A stretch of DNA of 64,000 nt from positions 2,232,001 to 2,296,000 of the forward strand of contig OZ244625.1 in NCBI GenBank assembly GCA_965218555.1. Reading direction: 5' to 3'. Positions 60,413 through 64,000 of this stretch are shown here, piece after piece. A program made the translations under genes and the position numbers. A model generated the notes under the pieces. That model had not been told where the DNA came from and did no database searches. It saw only the letters and a list, made by a program, of their open reading frames with translations. The stretch is from JAPPLB01 sp965218555 (GTDB lineage: Bacteria > Acidobacteriota > Terriglobia > Bryobacterales > UBA6623). Position 1 is the first letter of the stretch. The number at the start of each line of letters is the position of its first letter.

Positions 60413-61063
60413 TCAATCGACGTTGACAGGTTCCTCGAAGGGCACCGTGCGCGAGTTGGCGAGGATGCCGTAGTGGTTGTCGAGGCTGAAGCCGATGATC
60501 TTCTCCACGCTCCAGGGACATTGCTCGGGCAGCCGGCTGTTCCACTTGCCGATCCGACGCTGTTCGGCAAGCACTTCGCTGCGCAGATCGGCGGTGATGT
60601 AGAGCCCGAAGGTCAGGGTGTTTGCTGCGTTCGCTCTGGCGCTCGGCCAGGCGTAGCGGATCATGGGGGTGACAAAGGGCTTCAACGATGGGTTGTGGCG
60701 GATCAGGGTTTCGAGCTGCAGGCGGTTGTGCGCCAGCTCGTCTTTCCAATCACTGCGCGTGAGTGCGCCGGCAGCGGGCGCGTATTTGAGCAGCAACAGC
60801 GCCTTCAGGGACTCGCGGCAGTAGGAGCGGCCATTAGCGAGCAGCTCGCGGGACTGATCGAGGAAGCTGCTGATGATGTTCTCCAGGTCGCGGCGGTCGA
60901 ACCGGCCGCCTTGCAAGCGTCCGACGATGTGCAGCATCCAGCCCATCGTGTCGATGCCGTGAAGGTTGCGGTTGTTGCTGTTGATCAGCTCTTCGATCAG
61001 GGGATCGGTGTCAATCTTCCACTGCTGGCGTGGATAGCGAGGCTGGTCATTTTGCTGGGACAT
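60413..61063 (-). CDS. Leader-controlled protein, 216 residues, paralogue of the gene at 59.1 kb
   Basis: The ATG at 61063 (MSQQNDQPRYPRQQWKIDTD) has AGGAGG upstream. The frame is also open through the half leader before it and joins a short RHH-like fragment, but the SD and the paralogue alignment favour this start. It shares with the 212-residue protein RSYCRESLKALLLL, IRHNPSLKPFVTPMIRYAW, GKWNSRLPEQCPWSVEKIIG and SRTVPFEEP. Predicted helical and soluble; family not recognised. Confidence 0.65.
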   Translation of the reverse strand: MSQQNDQPRYPRQQWKIDTDPLIEELINSNNRNLHGIDTMGWMLHIVGRLQGGRFDRRDLENIISSFLDQSRELLANGRSYCRESLKALLLLKYAPAAGALTRSDWKDELAHNRLQLETLIRHNPSLKPFVTPMIRYAWPSARANAANTLTFGLYITADLRSEVLAEQRRIGKWNSRLPEQCPWSVEKIIGFSLDNHYGILANSRTVPFEEPVNVD

Positions 61064-61088
61064 GGTGAAGGGTTCCTCCTGGAAGTAA

Positions 61089-61121
61089 GGGTTTGGAGCT
61101 TTCCGCTCGCCCCGTACCTGG
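61089..61121 (-). promoter_or_regulatory. Leader stem-loop, half copy 5
   Basis: Only the SD-proximal half (loop, GAGCGGAAAGCTCC, AAACCC) remains; the distal half with the opposing stem arm is replaced by coding sequence of another gene. It still precedes TTACTTCCAGGAGGA. The hairpin can no longer form, so the 216-residue gene has probably lost the structure but kept the SD. Confidence 0.7.
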
Positions 61122-61180
61122 ATGCGATCGAAGAGCTGCTGATCGCACTGGAAGCTGATGGTTTTCTTGTTGTTCGTCAT
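61122..61180 (-). pseudogene. RHH-like N-terminal fragment fused into half leader 5
   Basis: The SD AGGAGC and an ATG at 61180 open MTNNKKTISFQCDQQLFDRI, the usual first strand and helix of a CopG/ribbon-helix-helix protein. After about 20 codons the frame enters the half leader and continues in register into the next gene. The C-terminal part of this gene has been deleted by a junction inside the leader. Confidence 0.5.
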
Positions 61181-61239
61181 CGTAAGAGGCTCCTATCTGA
61201 GATAGAACGGGAAGCGCGAGAAGGCAAGCGCTGGGCCGG

Positions 61240-61470
61240 CTATACCGCAACCCATTCGACGTGCTGCTTGCCGTCGCAATTGATGCAGAAGACCTTGGCA
61301 TCGAGAATGTCGTATTCGAACTGCTGTTGCTTGGCGTCCCAATAGGCGGTGGCGTCGAAGGTGATCTCACTGCTGCGGCAGTTGGCGCAAACCGGCTTCT
61401 CCGGTGCGTCGTCGGCTTCGCTCGGCTGCTCGGCCGCGAGCGTCACATCGACTTCAAGTGCTAGTGACAT
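61240..61470 (-). CDS. Leader-controlled zinc-ribbon protein, 76 residues
   Basis: The SD AGGAGG stands before the ATG at 61470, and leader copy 6 ends 25 nt upstream. Cysteine pairs in KPVCANCRSSEITFDATAYW and KVFCINCDGKQHVEWVAV frame a short beta domain, so a single zinc ribbon is likely. It is a paralogue of the 80-residue protein encoded just upstream. Function unknown. Confidence 0.6.
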   Translation of the reverse strand: MSLALEVDVTLAAEQPSEADDAPEKPVCANCRSSEITFDATAYWDAKQQQFEYDILDAKVFCINCDGKQHVEWVAV

Positions 61471-61495
61471 GCTGGGGTTTCCTCCTGATGGAAAA

Positions 61496-61544
61496 GGGTT
61501 GGGAGCTTTCCGCTCACCCCTGCCTGGCGGAAAGCGGAGAACCC
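61496..61544 (-). promoter_or_regulatory. 49-nt leader stem-loop, copy 6
   Basis: A full copy between two paralogous zinc-ribbon genes. It begins only 3 nt after the stop of the upstream gene, which shows how tightly leaders adjoin gene ends in this array. Confidence 0.75.
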
Positions 61545-61547
61545 TGC

Positions 61548-61790
61548 TCAGGGGGAGTCAGCTTGCAGCGGAATCCAATTGACTTCGGTGAAGGTCAGGC
61601 AATGGAGGCAGAAAGCGTCGAGGGGAACCGTATCGAAGTCGTAGTATTGGATATCGGTGTCCCATACTGCCAAACCGATGAACCTGAGCTGCTCTTGCTT
61701 GCAACGTGAGCAAAGCGCTTTCTGAGGGATGAGCTTCTTGGATGGTGATTGGGAAGGGGGTGCGCCGTTGTTGTCGGTTGGGGATGACAT
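61548..61790 (-). CDS. Zinc-ribbon protein, 80 residues, no leader
   Basis: This paralogue of the 76-residue gene has KALCSRCKQEQLRFIGLAVW and AFCLHCLTFTEVNWIPL, with the same CxxC spacing and the same aromatic positions. Neither a leader stem-loop nor a good SD precedes its ATG at 61790; upstream is the 74-nt repeat copy 2. It may rely on another promoter or be weakly expressed. Confidence 0.5.
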   Translation of the reverse strand: MSSPTDNNGAPPSQSPSKKLIPQKALCSRCKQEQLRFIGLAVWDTDIQYYDFDTVPLDAFCLHCLTFTEVNWIPLQADSP

Positions 61791-61855
61791 GGTTGCTGGG
61801 GAGTTCTATTAAGCAACAGAGTACGGCGAACCTCGAATTTTCACAAAGGAAGGAT

Positions 61856-61929
61856 GAGCAAAAGAATCCGTGTCGGGATCCATTTGCTCTGGAATCAATT
61901 TGTGCTCAAGCGCGAAAGCTCGAGCGCAC
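61856..61929. repeat. 74-nt dispersed repeat, copy 2
   Basis: Partner of 55093-55166, same length and same orientation. The plus-strand peptide reads EQKNPCRDPFALESICAQAR and the frame stays open beyond it. The hairpin (GTGCTC and GAGCGCAC) is less perfect than in copy 1. It lies upstream of the leaderless zinc-ribbon gene on the minus strand. Confidence 0.55.
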
Positions 61930-61987
61930 AGAGAAAGGCCCTTGGGCATCGAGGGGATGCGCAAGGGCTGGGTGGAGAGAGGGTTGC

Positions 61988-62326
61988 TCAGGAAGCGCTG
62001 CGGGTTGGTCCGCTGCGCTGGCAGCCGATCGCGTCGAGCATGGCGAGAAGGACCGAACGCTCGTCGTCGAAGAGCTGCTGGACGTGGACGGGATCGGAGT
62101 CGGTCTCCACTCCCCAAATGCCGGGGCTCTTGAAGCGGTGAAGAATCACGTGGTTCGACTGCCCGATTCCGATGATGAGGGTACAGGCCGCCATTATGCC
62201 CATGAAGCCGAAGTCGCCGTTTTCGGCCTGCCGCAAGCGATCTTCGAATCCTTCCTGCTCCAGGTACGATGTATCGGGGCAGGGGTCGGGCAGGGTTTCC
62301 ATGACGATCTCTTCGTGGGAAATCAT
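61988..62326 (-). CDS. Hypothetical protein, 112 residues, coupled to the upstream gene
   Basis: The ATG at 62326 overlaps the stop of the 98-residue gene (ATGA) and has AAAGGAGC upstream. The product contains DTSYLEQEGFEDRLRQAENG, a hydrophobic segment (GFMGIMAACTLIIGIGQSNH) and DPVHVQQLFDDERSVLLAML. It is the last gene of a three-gene unit under leader copy 7. Family not recognised. Confidence 0.6.
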   Translation of the reverse strand: MISHEEIVMETLPDPCPDTSYLEQEGFEDRLRQAENGDFGFMGIMAACTLIIGIGQSNHVILHRFKSPGIWGVETDSDPVHVQQLFDDERSVLLAMLDAIGCQRSGPTRSAS

Positions 62327-62619
62327 GATGATGCTCCTTTCTCGTGCGGGGTTGAAGAGTGAGAGTCGGCCTCCTGGGTGCGGGCGTCCTCGCGCCGTAT
62401 CCATTCGGCATCGGAAATCCAGTGCTGGCCGTCCGCGCAGACATACTCCGGATCGCCGTCGGTGGAGTCGTGGGGCATGAACCGTTGGGAGTCGGTGCGG
62501 CAATCGCCACAGAAGTCGGAGCGGTGGTGAAACTCGCAGCAACCGCATTCGACCATCGGGACTTTCACGTTCGGATCGAGCGGCTCGCCGCCTCGGATGA
62601 AGTGCAACTGATCGGACAT
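62323..62619 (-). CDS. Cysteine-rich hypothetical protein, 98 residues
   Basis: Starts 4 bp after the stop of the 111-residue gene. It has ECGCCEFHHRSDFCGDCRTD with two cysteine pairs and a later YVCADGQHWISDAEW, so one or two zinc sites are likely. It is the middle gene of the unit led by leader copy 7. No known family. Confidence 0.6.
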   Translation of the reverse strand: MSDQLHFIRGGEPLDPNVKVPMVECGCCEFHHRSDFCGDCRTDSQRFMPHDSTDGDPEYVCADGQHWISDAEWIRREDARTQEADSHSSTPHEKGASS

Positions 62620-62622
62620 GGG

Positions 62623-62958
62623 CTATTGCCTCGCTTTCTCAAGGGCTTCCCTCATGCGTTTCGGGGAACGCCGCTCGATGATCTTGAGTTGGTAGACGGG
62701 ATCGCCGGGAAACTTCGGCCGCTCGTAGATGTGCTTGAGCTCGCGGTAGAGAGCGTCGTACTCGTCGGGCTTGGCCGGCCGGGTCGCGGAGTGAACGTGC
62801 GCCATCTGTGCGCCTCCGTGCTGGCCGATCTGCGCATAGCAGGTGACAAAAGTGCCTGCCTGGTCGTGGGCCTCGTAGGGGAACACGGCGAGAATCGCAG
62901 CGCTCTTGTCGCGGTACTTGCGGAACATCACTTCGATGGTTTGGGGTTTGTCTTTCAC
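62623..62958 (-). CDS. Leader-controlled hypothetical protein, 111 residues
   Basis: A GTG start with AGGAGG 9 nt upstream, 24 nt after leader copy 7. The product begins VKDKPQTIEVMFRKYRDKSA, then AILAVFPYEAHDQAGTFVTC and YAQIGQHGGAQMAHVHSATR, and ends YQLKIIERRSPKRMREALEK. This small alpha/beta protein resembles proteins found on bacterial plasmids and mobile elements; I cannot name the family with confidence. Confidence 0.65.
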   Translation of the reverse strand: MKDKPQTIEVMFRKYRDKSAAILAVFPYEAHDQAGTFVTCYAQIGQHGGAQMAHVHSATRPAKPDEYDALYRELKHIYERPKFPGDPVYQLKIIERRSPKRMREALEKARQ

Positions 62959-62981
62959 CTGTGAAGTCCTCCTGTCGGTAA

Positions 62982-63030
62982 GGGTTTGGAGCTTTCCGCT
63001 CATCGCTACCTGGCGGAAAGCGGAGAACCC
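62982..63030 (-). promoter_or_regulatory. 49-nt leader stem-loop, copy 7
   Basis: A full copy heading the three-gene unit 62958 to 61988, followed by TTACCGACAGGAGGA. A terminator-like hairpin lies 59 nt upstream, so this unit is transcriptionally separate from the gene before it. Confidence 0.75.
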
Positions 63031-63088
63031 ACGGCAGGGCAAGGGGGAAGAGCTGGCAGAGGAAGAAACAGGTGGGGACAAAGAAGAT

Positions 63089-63110
63089 CCCCGCCGCGTG
63101 AGCGGCGGGG
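63089..63110 (-). terminator. GC-rich hairpin after the 178-residue gene
   Basis: A perfect 9-bp inverted repeat, CCCCGCCGC and GCGGCGGGG around a 4-nt loop, lies 25 nt after the stop. On the minus strand it is followed by ATCTTCTTTG, a weakly T-rich tail, so a terminator is likely. Confidence 0.65.
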
Positions 63111-63134
63111 TAAGCGAAGGGGAGAGAAGAGAGA

Positions 63135-63671
63135 TCAGGCAGCGGACTGATCGGGCTCGCGAGCTTCACAAACATGGCGATTGCCCAATATCTGCCTGGC
63201 GAGCCGGCCAGCGAGAAAGGACTTGGATTCAAGAATCCAGAGATGCACCTTGTTGTCTTCCCAATCGGGCGGTTCGCACGACTGGTAGTTGAGGCAAGCG
63301 AGGTACTCGCAAGCCTCGGCGTAGCTGTAACGGATGGCTTTGGCGGAGCGGCAATCGTTGAGGTAGGCAGTCGCCGTGTAGCCGTCGTCGAAACAGGCTT
63401 CGTTTATGTCGCTGGTCCCTTCGGGGAGCTGCAAATTGCTCGTGTTGTAGCCGGCATCGTCGAGCTTGCCGACGAGTGAGGCGAGGATCGGGGCGTAGTC
63501 ATGTTCGCCGGCCGGTCCGTAGCGCCAGGCCACGCTGATGACGTTTGCCACTGCCAGGTCCATGCGAATGCTTTCATCGCTGGGCGGGTCGTCCTCGTAC
63601 TCGAAAACGATTTTCCTGATGATGGCCGCGCACGTGGCGATGTGCGTCGGGTTGACTACGAATGCACTCAT
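63135..63671 (-). CDS. Leader-controlled hypothetical protein, 178 residues
   Basis: The ATG at 63671 has AGGAGG 9 nt upstream and leader copy 8 ends 23 nt before it. The product starts MSAFVVNPTHIATCAAIIRK and contains IRMDLAVANVISVAWRYGPA, LVGKLDDAGYNTSNLQLPEG and KAIRYSYAEACEYLACLNYQ. It is an acidic, soluble, probably helical protein of the kind encoded by large plasmids. No catalytic motif is visible. Confidence 0.65.
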   Translation of the reverse strand: MSAFVVNPTHIATCAAIIRKIVFEYEDDPPSDESIRMDLAVANVISVAWRYGPAGEHDYAPILASLVGKLDDAGYNTSNLQLPEGTSDINEACFDDGYTATAYLNDCRSAKAIRYSYAEACEYLACLNYQSCEPPDWEDNKVHLWILESKSFLAGRLARQILGNRHVCEAREPDQSAA

Positions 63672-63694
63672 AAAAGGTGTCCTCCTGTCGGTAA

Positions 63695-63743
63695 GGGTTT
63701 GGAGCTTTCCGCTCACCGTTACCTGGCGGAAAGCGGAGAACCC
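63695..63743 (-). promoter_or_regulatory. 49-nt leader stem-loop, copy 8
   Basis: A full copy heading the 178-residue gene and followed by TTACCGACAGGAGGA, identical to the link after copy 7. It begins 62 nt after the stop of the gene that enters from the right edge. Confidence 0.75.
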
Positions 63744-63796
63744 GCGTCAGGGGGACGGGAAGGGCAGGGTTGCTGCAGGCGGCAGCCTGGGAAGGA

Positions 63797-63820
63797 AGCG
63801 GCGGCCTAATGGCCGCCGCT
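63797..63820 (-). terminator. Perfect palindrome covering the stop of the last gene
   Basis: Arms AGCGGCGGCC and GGCCGCCGCT with a TAAT loop; the stop codon of the partial gene lies in it. Probably the terminator of that gene. Confidence 0.6.
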
Positions 63821-64000
63821 GGGGAGGGACGCGAAGGCGTCGAGGAAGTCGCGAACCGTGCCGGTGAAGCGGCAATGGTCGCACAGGGCGATGCTGGCAT
63901 CGTCCCATTCGGTATCGGAATCGGTGGGGTCGGTTCCGTGAGGGGTCAGGATGACCGCGATCATAGCTTTGATGCGAATGTCGTCGTCGCGGTGGCATTG
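63806..64000 (-). CDS. Hypothetical protein, 5' partial at the window edge
   Basis: The frame enters from the right edge; 64 codons are visible: RIKAMIAVILTPHGTDPTDS, TEWDDASIALCDHCRFTGTV, and an FLDAFASLPSGGH end. A single CxxC suggests a metal site shared with the missing part. It is oriented like the rest of the array and ends in a terminator before leader copy 8. Confidence 0.55.
   Translation of the reverse strand, partial: QCHRDDDIRIKAMIAVILTPHGTDPTDSDTEWDDASIALCDHCRFTGTVRDFLDAFASLPSGGH

Noticed and set aside
58979..63743. The 49-nt repeats as integron attC sites
   Set aside because: They are imperfect palindromes between same-strand genes and have GTT/AAC near the ends, but the core does not match GTTRRRY/RYYYAAC, they lie tightly upstream of an SD, and no integron integrase is in the window.
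58979..63743. The 49-nt repeats as a CRISPR array
   Set aside because: The spacing between copies is hundreds of bases and filled with genes, with no short unique spacers.

Overview
The window joins two kinds of DNA. Positions 1 to about 25,380 are ordinary GC-rich bacterial chromosome; from about 25,383 to the right edge everything is accessory, and no right-hand boundary is visible. Gene content (tandem pterin synthases with folE, a DUF1549/DUF1553 plus DUF1501 pair, two CehA/McbA-type PHP hydrolases, a PQQ dehydrogenase fused to cytochrome c) suggests Acidobacteriota of the Bryobacterales/Solibacter type. That placement is inference; there is no rRNA or tRNA here to test it.

Chromosome, left to right: two tandem 6-pyruvoyl-tetrahydropterin synthase genes, folE, der, pheA and lon form one close-packed forward run. 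Next come a secreted TPR protein, a periplasmic quinoprotein alcohol dehydrogenase, exported metal-dependent hydrolases, a sugar-phosphate isomerase-like protein, the DUF1549/DUF1501 pair, a beta-propeller protein, a gamma-glutamyltransferase, an aminotransferase, a CoA-binding protein and a metY-like gene. Two copies of a small palindrome-ended repeat (a likely MITE) sit at 12.33 and 23.32 kb.

Island part 1 (25.4-40.5 kb): a tyrosine recombinase and a serine resolvase abut the metY start. Beyond them, all on the minus strand, are three different DNA methyltransferases and an SMC-like ATPase with a zinc-hook-type CxxC and a translationally coupled 58-residue partner; this is a probable defence locus. 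A ParA/ribbon-helix-helix partition pair with a palindromic site, a frameshifted secreted HNH nuclease and a membrane pentapeptide protein follow. Part 2 (40.8-55.3 kb) is a graveyard: a deleted group II intron, an integrase gene with one internal stop, a decayed rve-type IS, an IS1182-like element that cuts off a duplicated GmrSD-like gene, and one intact GmrSD-like (DUF262/DUF1524) gene.

Island part 3 (55.3-64 kb) looks plasmid-derived: a second ParA/RHH operon with 8-bp-phased repeats upstream, tandem CxxC-protein paralogues, and a long minus-strand array of small plasmid-type genes. Most genes of that array follow the same 49-nt stem-loop, which ends a few bases before a strong Shine-Dalgarno sequence. 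Seven full copies and one half copy occur, one of them 15 kb away at 43.3 kb. This leader family, and signs that recombination at it has shuffled the downstream genes, is the most unusual feature of the window.
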